Shown piece by piece: positions 50,210-59,406 of a stretch of 64,000 nt of DNA. The translations under genes were made by a program, and so were the position numbers. The DNA is taken from assembly GCA_018660825.1 (NCBI GenBank), contig JABJJO010000047.1, positions 33,566 through 97,565 of the forward strand. Reading direction: 5' to 3'. Origin of the DNA: Planctomycetaceae bacterium (GTDB lineage: Bacteria; Planctomycetota; Planctomycetia; Pirellulales; Pirellulaceae). Numbering within the stretch: position 1 is the stretch's first letter; each line of letters opens with the position of its first letter. The notes under the pieces are model-generated. The model had not been told where the DNA came from. It saw only the letters and a program-made list of their open reading frames with translations, and did not search any database.

Positions 50210-51037
50210 ATGAAACGGTTGAGGTTGTTGTCGAAAAGATGGTTGATAATGAAACGACTTAATTGGTTTTATCTGGGCTGCACTATGACAAATTGGTTGT
50301 GGATCGCCGTCAGTGGTTGCAGCGGTGATCAGACTGAGTTGCCACAGTTTCGCGAAACGGGCGCGTTCGCGGCTCCGCAGGCACACCAAGCAGCGGCTGC
50401 GGATAGGAAGTTTATCTATGCCATAACGAATAATATGATTGCCAAATATAGCCGAAAGACCAGACAACAGCTTGCGGTTAGTGTCGGAGATGCACTCCAT
50501 TTAAACAGCGGGTATATATACAGAGGATCCCTGTTGAGTGCTCATTCTAATTACCCTCAGATTCCCGAACAAAGTCAAATCAAGGTGCTTGATCTGCAGT
50601 CAATGCAATTGACGACATTTCATGATTTTGGAAATTATGGGGGGAGTCTCACTTGGGTCGTCCGTGTGGGAAACAGATGGCTCTGTAATTTTGCCAAATA
50701 TGATAAAAACAATAGCGCCACATTTTTAGCCGAGTTTGATCGTAATTGGATCGAAACACGACGTTGGACGTATCCCCATGAAATGGTTGCTCAACTTGGA
50801 AAATACAGCTTGTCGGGTGGTTTGTTTCATCACCAGCGTCTGTTGGTCACAGGCCATGATGCCCAGCAGATTTATTATTTACGTATTCCTCAAACGGGTA
50901 CAGTTCTGAAATATATAGGTAGAACCTCGGTCCCATTCACAGGGCAGGGATTCGCAGTCGATCCGATCGGAGGAGGGTTGGTGGGGATCAGTCGCGCCGA
51001 GCACCGCGTGATTTTTTTACGTAGTCGACGGCGGTAG
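50210..51037 (+). CDS. lipoprotein, predicted beta-propeller-like
   Basis: A 275-residue protein from the ATG after GGAGGTG; the ORF-track start is 28 codons earlier. The N-terminus is basic and hydrophobic and ends in a lipobox-like VSGC. The mature part has repeated strands of a propeller kind: FAAPQAHQAAAADRKFIYAI, AKYSRKTRQQLAVSVGDALH, NYGGSLTWVVRVGNRWLCNF, FTGQGFAVDPIGGGLVGISR. Similar planctomycete and verrucomicrobial proteins carry the database name cycloisomerase, which I would not take as evidence of function. Probably envelope-located. Confidence 0.6.
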   Translation: MKRLRLLSKRWLIMKRLNWFYLGCTMTNWLWIAVSGCSGDQTELPQFRETGAFAAPQAHQAAAADRKFIYAITNNMIAKYSRKTRQQLAVSVGDALHLNSGYIYRGSLLSAHSNYPQIPEQSQIKVLDLQSMQLTTFHDFGNYGGSLTWVVRVGNRWLCNFAKYDKNNSATFLAEFDRNWIETRRWTYPHEMVAQLGKYSLSGGLFHHQRLLVTGHDAQQIYYLRIPQTGTVLKYIGRTSVPFTGQGFAVDPIGGGLVGISRAEHRVIFLRSRRR

Positions 51038-51084
51038 TGCACGCCAGTATAGATATCTGATGGATACCACTGAATGAATATTAA

Positions 51085-53481
51085 TTACCGAACAATCTCG
51101 ATATAATCCTCCGCGATGTGTATTGCTTTGCCGTCTCGCAGCGTTGCCCGGACGGTGATGGGCATATTCCAGTCTATGTCCGAAACGTTTTTGAATTTCA
51201 ACTCCAAAGCCCCTTTCGTTGCCGTGGGAGGCAAGGTAATTGATTCAGCATTAATCCCATGTAAGTGATTGGGTACCACCAGCTCGATCACCGCTTTGCC
51301 ACTTAATGTTCCTCTATTGAGTCGGACGGGTACCTGCAAAGACCCGTTCTCTTGAACACTTGCCGTTTGAACTTCAGCATCGACAAACATCAGGCGCGGG
51401 GCCACCAAGCAGACAATCTGATCAGCCTGCTCCTGAGATGAATAACTTACGGTATGCCGACTGCCATCATGATCTGTAACCTCTGCAACTCCCATTACAC
51501 AGCTTCTGCAGGTTCTTCCCACTTGCATCCATGGAGGTAACTGGATCTGAAACACAAACTCAGTATCTTTCGGGGGCACCACTAATAGGTGTCCCGTGAC
51601 GCCCTGCAAGTGCCGAGCTTGGGTATCGGCCAGCATGATTCGAATAGGCCCTTTGAATTCACCTCGATCAATAAAAAACTTTCTCGTATAGCTTGATCCA
51701 CGGTTCGCATATTCTGAGTTATAGATGCCCCATACCTTAAAGGGCGTTGGCAGCCCGACAGCAAGTTTAAATGTGTCAAAAACTGTTTCGGTGTCACCCA
51801 CCGGATTCCAGGTGGCGACCACAGGAGTCACAGTCGTATTCACTTGAGTCTTTGGTTCAACCTCCACAACGGCTGTTCCGGTTACTCGGATTTCGACTCG
51901 TTGTATAATTGCTTGGTCATCACATTTAAGTGTTAATTCGACTTCCGATTTGCCCTTGGGTATTTCCAGACCTTCGGCGGTAATGCCCTTGGGTAATCCC
52001 TCTATGGAAAGCTCGATAGCTCCCTGAAATCCGCCCTGGCGTTGTGCCTTTATTTTGACCTTCACTATTTGCTTACGCAGGATCGTCAGACTGTTCCCCG
52101 GCATTGTCAGAAGAAAGGAAGGGGCGTGTTTGACCGGAACATCCACAACTAGCCGATAAGCGTAGTTTTTACCACTGCGGCCACCAACGGTATCGGCCAC
52201 GGTGACGTAGTAGTCACCATCTTTCTTAAAGGACATCAGCAAAGATGAATCCGTATTTCCATTAGTAATATCATCATGTTGCTTCAGTAATTTGCCCTCC
52301 TTGTCATAAATGGCGATTATCGAATCCAATCGTGAACCAAGTCTGGCGGCACGCAGGTCAAAGAGCAGATTGTCTCCTTCGCGGGCGGAAAACCACCACT
52401 TGTCAACTTCATCTGCTTGCAAGATCCGACCATTAAACACTGCGGGCGTTGTAAGGACGTCTTTAGCTGTTTCGGTACTCTCGATAAATTCCCTTAGATG
52501 ACTGATCTCAAAGCTCAGCGACCCGGCCTGGTAATCTTGAAAAACAAACGGGTGTTTATAACTACCTATGGTCGTGTTTGGACTTCCGTCCTCGGACATG
52601 TGCTGCGGTATTTTTATCGAAATGGCCTCGCTGGGAACATTCTGCCCCAGCAGTTCCGGCTTAATGGTCGTACCCGCTTGCCCACCAAGCGGAAATGCAT
52701 GGTCGATCAACGTTTGATCGGAAATAGTAAGGCGATAAACATAATTCTGCAAACCACCAAACTTAATGTCATGAATTCGAACTTGGTGAATTCCTGACTG
52801 ATTCGCGACAAACCTTATTCGCGAGTCGTTTCCATAGAAATCGATGTTCTCGGCATGTTGTCGCCCGTCCGGATCACGGATTTCTAGTCTTGAATCCAGC
52901 GGTAGACCCAGTCGTGCCGACATAACTTCACATGTATAAGACTGTCCGGCAACCGCTTGAAATTGCCACACATCTACATCTTCGCGAGGGAAAATACGAC
53001 CGTTGATCGTAAGCGGCACTTGCACGTCGACCGGAATAGGATCACCATCGATTTCATATTCTACGATTTCTGGTAAATCCCCAACTATAAATTTCATAGC
53101 TGGGGTGATCCCTTGGCTTGTCGAGACCCGCCAATAATGAAAACCCAACGGCGCATCTGGAGCAACGGTCAATGTGCCACCCGTGTCCTTAGGGTAATCC
53201 TCTTTTGCCTGAGACGCGGGCATAGGGATCACAGGGCCTTCAAACCAATCCGTCTTTTGCAGTGGTATAATCTGAGCTGGCCCTTTAACTCCGATTCCCA
53301 ACATCTCAAAATCAGCCTGCGCAAATAGGTAATAGCCCCCGACACGAAAATCTATGGAACTTCCTCGTTGCCCACCGGCGGGAAATATATATGCCACACC
53401 AGGTGGTTCGGCCAGCAGCGGTTTCCCCACTGTAGCACCAACTAACAGCATTATCACAGTCAATGATCGTAAGCTGAGCAT
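51085..53481 (-). CDS. secreted PPC-domain protein
   Basis: A 798-residue protein with a signal peptide. It holds two bacterial pre-peptidase C-terminal (PPC) domains: the first around DVDVWQFQAVAGQSYTCEV and SRLEIRDPDGRQ, the second around VDKWWFSAREGDNLLFDLRA and GDYYVTVADTVGG. Beta-sandwich regions follow (SIEGLPKGITAEGLEIPKG). PPC domains are non-catalytic adhesion or stability modules. It is last of a three-gene minus-strand set after a DUF1549/DUF1553 and a DUF1501 gene, a common planctomycete trio whose molecular job is unknown. Confidence 0.85.
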   Translation of the reverse strand: MLSLRSLTVIMLLVGATVGKPLLAEPPGVAYIFPAGGQRGSSIDFRVGGYYLFAQADFEMLGIGVKGPAQIIPLQKTDWFEGPVIPMPASQAKEDYPKDTGGTLTVAPDAPLGFHYWRVSTSQGITPAMKFIVGDLPEIVEYEIDGDPIPVDVQVPLTINGRIFPREDVDVWQFQAVAGQSYTCEVMSARLGLPLDSRLEIRDPDGRQHAENIDFYGNDSRIRFVANQSGIHQVRIHDIKFGGLQNYVYRLTISDQTLIDHAFPLGGQAGTTIKPELLGQNVPSEAISIKIPQHMSEDGSPNTTIGSYKHPFVFQDYQAGSLSFEISHLREFIESTETAKDVLTTPAVFNGRILQADEVDKWWFSAREGDNLLFDLRAARLGSRLDSIIAIYDKEGKLLKQHDDITNGNTDSSLLMSFKKDGDYYVTVADTVGGRSGKNYAYRLVVDVPVKHAPSFLLTMPGNSLTILRKQIVKVKIKAQRQGGFQGAIELSIEGLPKGITAEGLEIPKGKSEVELTLKCDDQAIIQRVEIRVTGTAVVEVEPKTQVNTTVTPVVATWNPVGDTETVFDTFKLAVGLPTPFKVWGIYNSEYANRGSSYTRKFFIDRGEFKGPIRIMLADTQARHLQGVTGHLLVVPPKDTEFVFQIQLPPWMQVGRTCRSCVMGVAEVTDHDGSRHTVSYSSQEQADQIVCLVAPRLMFVDAEVQTASVQENGSLQVPVRLNRGTLSGKAVIELVVPNHLHGINAESITLPPTATKGALELKFKNVSDIDWNMPITVRATLRDGKAIHIAEDYIEIVR

Positions 53482-53509
53482 AGCTTCAGTCTCATTTATA
53501 GGTAGAGGG

Positions 53510-54850
53510 TTAAAACAGTCCCGGGATTACTTTTCCATCTCCAGGTACGATAGGAATCGGTCGGCCGTCGGGCGTATAAAACACCTGATCCCGCCGCACT
53601 CCAAGTCCGCGATAGATCGTTGCCATCAGATCTGCCGGGCCATAAGGCGTCGTTGCCGGCCGTTCCGCCCGTTCATCGGAGGCTCCGATTATTCGGCCGC
53701 CCTGAATGCCACCACCAGCTAGGGCGATAGTTGTACTGGGACCCCAATGATCCCTGCCGGCATCTTTGTTAATTCGGGGAGTACGACCAAATTCTCCGGT
53801 AACCAAAACCATCGTTGAGTCCAGCATCCCTTGGTTATCCAGATCTCCCAATAGCCCCGCCATCGCGCCATCCAGTTGTGGCAGGAGTTCATTGCGTAGC
53901 ACATGAAAATTATTGTAATGCGTATCCCAGTCAATATGATCTATCAGCACACAGCGCACTCCTGCCTGAACCAGTCGCCTGGCCATCAGGCAGGATTGGC
54001 CCAATGAGTTTCTGCCATACTGATCACGTAATTGCGGTGTTTCCTGTTCAATATCAAACGCATGTTTTGTGGCTGCCGACGTCATAAGGTCAAACGCTTT
54101 TTGCTGAAATGTGTTCATGGACTGTACATCTTGGTTGGCTCGGGTTTCCATAGATCCCTGATAACGATTAATGCGTTGAAGCAGCGAGCGACGATTGCCC
54201 AAGCGATTGGCAGCTATGGTAACTGGAGGTACTAAATCCGGCACTTTGAAATCGGGGGCATTCGGATCTGCCGCAACGACAAACGGAGCCGCCGTCGGTC
54301 CGAGGAAACTGGACCCCGCACTGTTATGCATTTTAGGTAAGCAGACATAAGGCGGCACGGAACCTCGCGGACCCTGCTCTTTGGAAATAATGGACCCCAG
54401 ACATGGTTTTTGATTATTGGGCTTAAGGCCACCATTAAAACCCGCTGCTGGCGCATAGCCGGTCAACATCGCGTGATCAGCACTACCATGGTTTGAGTCC
54501 CCGTGGCCAAAAGATCGTACTAATGAAAACTTGTCTTGGTGTTTTGCTACCTGCGGTAAATGTTCACAAATCTGAATCCCTGATACTGCTGTCGATATGG
54601 GGGAAAATTCACCTCTGAATTCCATAGGAGCTTCCGGTTTCATGTCCCACGTATCAATCGTTGACAAACCACCTTGTAGAAAAACAACAATCAGTGATAC
54701 ATCTTTGGTGGTGCGATTCTGGTTACGATCCACAGCCTGGCTGTGCAGCAGTTGCGGCAAGGAGATTCCCATCCCAAATGCACCGGTTGCACCCCACTGC
54801 AAGAAATTTCGACGTTTTATCCGATCACAAAACCGACCCTGATTTTTCAT
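53510..54850 (-). CDS. DUF1501 protein, second copy
   Basis: A 446-residue DUF1501 protein. The leader RRNFLQWGATGAFGMGI is Tat-like. Recognisable stretches are VSLIVVFLQGGLSTIDTWDM, GSADHAMLTGYAP, ARRLVQAGVRCVLIDHIDWD, VTGEFGRTPRINKDAGRDHW and LAGGGIQGGRIIGASDE. It is distinct in sequence from the copy at 38 kb, so the two are not a recent duplication. It sits between the DUF1549/DUF1553 gene (42 bases upstream) and the PPC gene. Confidence 0.92.
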   Translation of the reverse strand: MKNQGRFCDRIKRRNFLQWGATGAFGMGISLPQLLHSQAVDRNQNRTTKDVSLIVVFLQGGLSTIDTWDMKPEAPMEFRGEFSPISTAVSGIQICEHLPQVAKHQDKFSLVRSFGHGDSNHGSADHAMLTGYAPAAGFNGGLKPNNQKPCLGSIISKEQGPRGSVPPYVCLPKMHNSAGSSFLGPTAAPFVVAADPNAPDFKVPDLVPPVTIAANRLGNRRSLLQRINRYQGSMETRANQDVQSMNTFQQKAFDLMTSAATKHAFDIEQETPQLRDQYGRNSLGQSCLMARRLVQAGVRCVLIDHIDWDTHYNNFHVLRNELLPQLDGAMAGLLGDLDNQGMLDSTMVLVTGEFGRTPRINKDAGRDHWGPSTTIALAGGGIQGGRIIGASDERAERPATTPYGPADLMATIYRGLGVRRDQVFYTPDGRPIPIVPGDGKVIPGLF

Positions 54851-54892
54851 CTGTTATTCCTTTATTCCAATCGCATCGACGGAGGTATTTTA

Positions 54893-57316
54893 CTAGTGGT
54901 TAAACAGAAACTCTAGCGAATTCAACATGCTCCAGGCAATGTCTTCTAAGCTTTGCCGTCTATTACTACCGTGCGTTACATATTGAACCGCTGTCGCGAT
55001 TTCCTGTTTATCTCCATAGCGATTAAAAAATGTCAAATACAGTCGTTGAATCGCTATTTCATTATCTTCATAATCACTTGCTATTTGCCGGATCGTCCCC
55101 GCCTCATGGGATAATTTGTTTTCGATCCCTGGTGAATTCAGGATGTGTAACACTTGACTCACCGTTGGTTCAGATATTCTTTCGCACTCGCAAGCTGTCG
55201 CTCGCACGGGACGACCAAACGTCTCTAAAAAGTAATGTGGTACGGAACTATCCCACAAATCGATAGCGCGGCTTCCAACCGGTACGCCTTGAAACTTTTC
55301 CGCAACGCCGGTCGTTTGGCAGATGGCGTCGAGCATCACTTCCGCCTCGAGTTGTTTGAACAGAAAGCGAGAATAGTTTTGTTCATCCCGCTCGTTCGTC
55401 TCATTAACTGCTGAACTTCGCTGGTAGGCATCCGTTTGAATGATTAGTTTCAATAACTTACGAAAATCAAATTCCGCTCCGACAAAGGCTTTAGTGAGAC
55501 CTTCCAGAAGTTCAGGATTCGTTGGTGGGTTCGTCAGTCGCACATCATCAACCGGTTCGATGATGCCACGCCCCATTAAATGGGCCCAGGTTCGGTTTGC
55601 AATATTACTAGCAAACCACGGATTCTCGGGAGCCGTTAGCCAATTGGCAAGCTCATCACGCCGATCGTTCAGTGGATTCACTGTTGGCATTTGAGTGCCC
55701 AAAGCAAAGGCCTGAATCGTTTCGCCGGTACGCGGGTGTTTAGTAACTGGATTGCCCTGTGCGATTAACATCTCACCCCGCGAGGACTTCTTGTAGCGAA
55801 CCTGTGCAAAGAAAGCACGCATCCCATAAAAGTCTGTTTGTCCCCAACGATCAAAAGGGTGATGGTGACATTCTGCACATTCAATCCTGATACCTAACAG
55901 CACTTGGCTCATGGTGCTGGCCATCCGATTAGGTGACTTAACGGCTTTGTAGAAAAACCCAGCCGGTGCATCGACTAATGGTCCGGACGTTGTAATCAAT
56001 TCCCGCGCAAATTTATCCATGGGCTTATGCTGCCGAAAACTCTCTTTGATCCAGCTATAGTATTGGTAGGCATTTTCATGCCCTAGAGTTTGCCGATCCA
56101 CTCGCAATAAATCCGACCATTTTAAAGCCCAATACGAGTTGAATTCAGGACTCTCCAATCGCTCATCGACTAGTTTATCTCGCTTGTCCGGATCTTGGTC
56201 GGATAAAAACAAGGCCGTTTGATCCGCTGTAGGCACAGTTCCCGTTAAATCGATAAAGACGCGTCGTAAAAACTGTTCGTCGGTGCATGTTCCAGAGGCA
56301 ATGATGTTCATCTTTTGCAACTGACGATAAATAGATTCGTCTATCTCATTGGAACTGGTAACCACCGGATATTCTTGAATGGGGTCGCCCTCCGGAATGA
56401 AAATTCTAAATACGTCCACGCTACCCATATAGGTCGCCATCACAGCCACCACCCCTGGTTTTTGTCCAACGGTAACTTGACCGTCAGCATTCACACTGGC
56501 CTGTGACGTCGCATTTGATTGGAATTGGGCCAATTCGGTGACGTCCACGTTTTCCGCATTGGACATTTTGGCCATGACCCGCAGTTGTTGTGTTTCCCCC
56601 ATCCGTAGTATCCGCTGATCGGGAGTTAACGAAATGGAAACCACTGTCACATCATCCTTGTTCTCCCAAGGCACACCGGCAGCGATCCACTCCGTGATTT
56701 TCCTGTATTCAGCACGACTGGAAGGGATAAGTATGCCGCCACCATGCGGCAGATCACCACTCATCTTTTGCATTAACAGGCTCATTTCCGCCGCCGCGGG
56801 AAAGATTCTGCGGCCACGTGCCTCCATCGTAATTGCGCGATAATCGGCCAATGGGTCGAAACCAAAAACGGATAACTTAAAGCCATTCTGGCCTTCGGCT
56901 TTGCCATGACACCCTGATGTGTTACATCGATAACGGCTCAAAATGGGAATAATATCATTCGTAAAACTCAACGGTTGGCGAATCTGCGCATCCGTTATTG
57001 ATACCGGTATTTTTATTGACCTGCCTGCATACCTAGCTGTGATGATACTTGCTCCGTCCAGTATCCCGCGGACAATTCCCGTGGATGAAATATCCGCTCC
57101 TGTTGCCGAATGACGGTATCGAGCTTGATGCGTTAAATCCTGTGCATGCCCGGTTGCATCGAATCCCGTAATCAACAACTGGATCGAACTGTCTTTGCCC
57201 CGTAAGGCTACCTGGGGTGGAGATGCTTCTATCCGTATAATCTCTGCTGAGACAACGACCTGGAAGGTTGTGCTACACAACAGAAACGGTAGTATTAAAA
57301 ACCAAGTTAAACGCAT
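54893..57316 (-). CDS. Ig-like-DUF1549-DUF1553 secreted protein
   Basis: An 807-residue protein with a signal peptide. Residues about 28-120 read as a bacterial Ig-like (BIG2-type) domain, followed by a haem-like site RCNTSGCHG and another Ig-like stretch (VSISLTPDQRILRMGETQQL). DUF1549 follows (LRRVFIDLTGTVPTADQTAL; RIECAECHHHPFDRWGQTDF, another CxxCH) and then DUF1553 (LANWLTAPENPWFASNIANR). Unlike the copy at 39-42 kb it has CxxxCH-like spacing at the first site (CNTSGCH). First gene of the DUF1549-DUF1501-PPC set. Confidence 0.9.
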   Translation of the reverse strand: MRLTWFLILPFLLCSTTFQVVVSAEIIRIEASPPQVALRGKDSSIQLLITGFDATGHAQDLTHQARYRHSATGADISSTGIVRGILDGASIITARYAGRSIKIPVSITDAQIRQPLSFTNDIIPILSRYRCNTSGCHGKAEGQNGFKLSVFGFDPLADYRAITMEARGRRIFPAAAEMSLLMQKMSGDLPHGGGILIPSSRAEYRKITEWIAAGVPWENKDDVTVVSISLTPDQRILRMGETQQLRVMAKMSNAENVDVTELAQFQSNATSQASVNADGQVTVGQKPGVVAVMATYMGSVDVFRIFIPEGDPIQEYPVVTSSNEIDESIYRQLQKMNIIASGTCTDEQFLRRVFIDLTGTVPTADQTALFLSDQDPDKRDKLVDERLESPEFNSYWALKWSDLLRVDRQTLGHENAYQYYSWIKESFRQHKPMDKFARELITTSGPLVDAPAGFFYKAVKSPNRMASTMSQVLLGIRIECAECHHHPFDRWGQTDFYGMRAFFAQVRYKKSSRGEMLIAQGNPVTKHPRTGETIQAFALGTQMPTVNPLNDRRDELANWLTAPENPWFASNIANRTWAHLMGRGIIEPVDDVRLTNPPTNPELLEGLTKAFVGAEFDFRKLLKLIIQTDAYQRSSAVNETNERDEQNYSRFLFKQLEAEVMLDAICQTTGVAEKFQGVPVGSRAIDLWDSSVPHYFLETFGRPVRATACECERISEPTVSQVLHILNSPGIENKLSHEAGTIRQIASDYEDNEIAIQRLYLTFFNRYGDKQEIATAVQYVTHGSNRRQSLEDIAWSMLNSLEFLFNH

Positions 57317-57418
57317 TTCTGTATTCTATCTCAAGGCACAGAGTGAATTGTTCTTTTTTAGCCAGTTTCGCTATAAACATATTGTCGGATAAGGCGGGCA
57401 ATGCCGTGGGTATTCGTG

Positions 57419-59404
57419 TCATTGATCTTGGCGGTATCTGAATTGCTTTGATAAAACGATCTGTTCAATCACTGTGTTTATTTTGTAACCGTCCTGTTTG
57501 ACCTCTCCTAAAATACGCTGAATCGCGAGCCGATCAAATGGTTCGGATTTCCGACCCAAGGCATAAGCAAACATCTGTTCCACGAAGTTGTTCGCGATGT
57601 CATCTTGATACATTTCTAGCAACAACAGCTTCATCTCTCTCGGAGTTTTGAATGTCTTGCCGTTGGGCATCACGCCAGCCGATTGTACTGGCGTCTGATC
57701 CGGATAGAGTGTTCTCCATTCACCGGTTGGCGCAAAGTTCTCTAGTCCCAGTCCCAATGGATCTATCGATCTGTGGCAAATAATACATTCCGATTTGGAG
57801 ATATGTTGCTTAATTAACTCCGCCACCGACGGGTTTTCTTTCACCTGCAGCGCTTCACGTGCTTCTTCTATCGAAGGTACATCCGGCGGGGGTTCTAGAT
57901 CTTTCCCAATGATTGTGCTCAACACCCAAACGCCGCGACGGATTGGACTCGTCCGGTCCTTCGAGGCCGTCAGTCGCATAATCGCCGGGCTGGTAATGAT
58001 GCCACCTTCCCTGTCATCTTGCGTTTTCACGAGCACAGGCGGATCGTACCGGATACGCTTGTCCTGAGTCGAGCTTTCCCGACTCGCGAAGATATTTGCA
58101 TACAAGTTTTGCACGGACTCTGGATCAATTTTCTGATATCCGCGGGCGGAGGACCTTTTGTAGATCCAATCGCTTTGAATCAACTCCAAAAAACTCCTGT
58201 CCGATTTAATGAGCTCGTCAACAAAAAACAATACCTCGTCGTAAGTTTCTCGGTTCCATCGTTCACTTGAAAGATACTCCCGATTGGACAATAAGTCACC
58301 GAAACCAAGCCATTGCCCAGCAAAATTCTCTGAAAGAGCAATCCGTTTCGGAGAATTCAACATTCTGGCGACTTGCGACTTCAGCACCTCGTCCTGCAGC
58401 AGACTCCCGTCTCGACCAAGTTGTAGCAACTCCGCATCCGGTGTGGTAGACCACAAAAAATATGACAGGCGTGTTGCCAGTTCCAAGCCCGTAACCGGAT
58501 AAGGCGCATCGAGGTTCTTACTCTCTTCAAAACGGTACAAAAATTCGGGCGATATTAAAATCATTTCCAGGGCATAACGTAGACTTGCATTGTTGTCTTT
58601 AGAGATCTGCACGTGTTTTTGATACAAGTTGTAGTAAACATCCGTATACTCATCTAGTTGCTCGCGCGAACCACGGTAGGCCCGCATTAGAAACTTTGAA
58701 ATGACCTGTTGGATTTCAGCCGCGGCGGCATCCGGCGGAATATCCGCTCGGCCTAAAACGGATTTTCTAGCAATGAGGTCTTTGCTGAATTCCGCCAAAG
58801 CGTAGTGGACGGCATTGGCAAGGTCGTTGAGCGGCGGCTTAAGTTGTTCCATGTGTAAGGCGTCGTTGTCGAACCCGGATTCTCCGGGGATATCCGAAGG
58901 CACGATGGACTCGATTTGGGATATATCGATACGGTCGGTGATAGCATCTCGATACGGTATTTTGAGCTTAATCGATAAGACGTCTTCCAAGGTGTTTTCA
59001 AATTCATAACGCGTTAAGCGGCGTAAAGGTGTCCGCCCTATATGCGGCTTTCCCTTCCGTAAAACAAACGACTTTTGAAACCAATTCTTGATGGATTCTA
59101 TCTCAGAAGGCTTGAGGGGATCTTCCTCCGGAGGTGGCATTTCACCACGCGCCACCTTATTTTCTAGCTTGATCCACAGTTTGGTATACTTCCCGTAGGA
59201 ACTATTGTTTTTCTGGAGCAAGGGTGTTAAGTCGATCTCACCCGCGCGTGTTTCACTGTCATGGCAAGACATACAGCGAGTCTGAATCACTTCGGCGACG
59301 TCGGCAAAACTCGCATCCCAGGCTTGGGTTGGTCGCGAACTCACAGCAAAGACCAAAACGCATGCGGCGAGGGTTACAGCGTGAAATCGTTGTGTCTTTA
59401 TCAC
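57419..59404 (-). CDS. DUF1587-DUF1592-DUF1588-DUF1585 secreted cytochrome-like protein
   Basis: A 661-residue protein with a signal peptide and the CMSCHDSETRAG haem site near residue 43. The order of planctomycete domains is visible: DUF1587 (RTPLRRLTRYEFENTLEDVL), DUF1595/DUF1592 (ALEMILISPEFLYRFEE; LATRLSYFLWSTTPDAEL), DUF1588 (PIRRGVWVLSTIIGKDLEPP; CIICHRSIDPLGLGLENF with a further CxxCH) and DUF1585 at the end (FVEQMFAYALGRKSEPFDR). It begins two bases after the DUF1552 stop. Likely redox protein in the envelope; substrate unknown. Confidence 0.93.
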   Translation of the reverse strand: MIKTQRFHAVTLAACVLVFAVSSRPTQAWDASFADVAEVIQTRCMSCHDSETRAGEIDLTPLLQKNNSSYGKYTKLWIKLENKVARGEMPPPEEDPLKPSEIESIKNWFQKSFVLRKGKPHIGRTPLRRLTRYEFENTLEDVLSIKLKIPYRDAITDRIDISQIESIVPSDIPGESGFDNDALHMEQLKPPLNDLANAVHYALAEFSKDLIARKSVLGRADIPPDAAAAEIQQVISKFLMRAYRGSREQLDEYTDVYYNLYQKHVQISKDNNASLRYALEMILISPEFLYRFEESKNLDAPYPVTGLELATRLSYFLWSTTPDAELLQLGRDGSLLQDEVLKSQVARMLNSPKRIALSENFAGQWLGFGDLLSNREYLSSERWNRETYDEVLFFVDELIKSDRSFLELIQSDWIYKRSSARGYQKIDPESVQNLYANIFASRESSTQDKRIRYDPPVLVKTQDDREGGIITSPAIMRLTASKDRTSPIRRGVWVLSTIIGKDLEPPPDVPSIEEAREALQVKENPSVAELIKQHISKSECIICHRSIDPLGLGLENFAPTGEWRTLYPDQTPVQSAGVMPNGKTFKTPREMKLLLLEMYQDDIANNFVEQMFAYALGRKSEPFDRLAIQRILGEVKQDGYKINTVIEQIVLSKQFRYRQDQ

Positions 59405-59406
59405 CG

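Noticed and set aside
50062-50268. Startless minus-strand frame with a protein-like tail, next to TGGTCCACTTT that recalls some insertion sequence ends
   Set aside because: It has no start codon, overlaps the well-supported lipoprotein start, and no inverted terminal repeats or transposase motifs were found.
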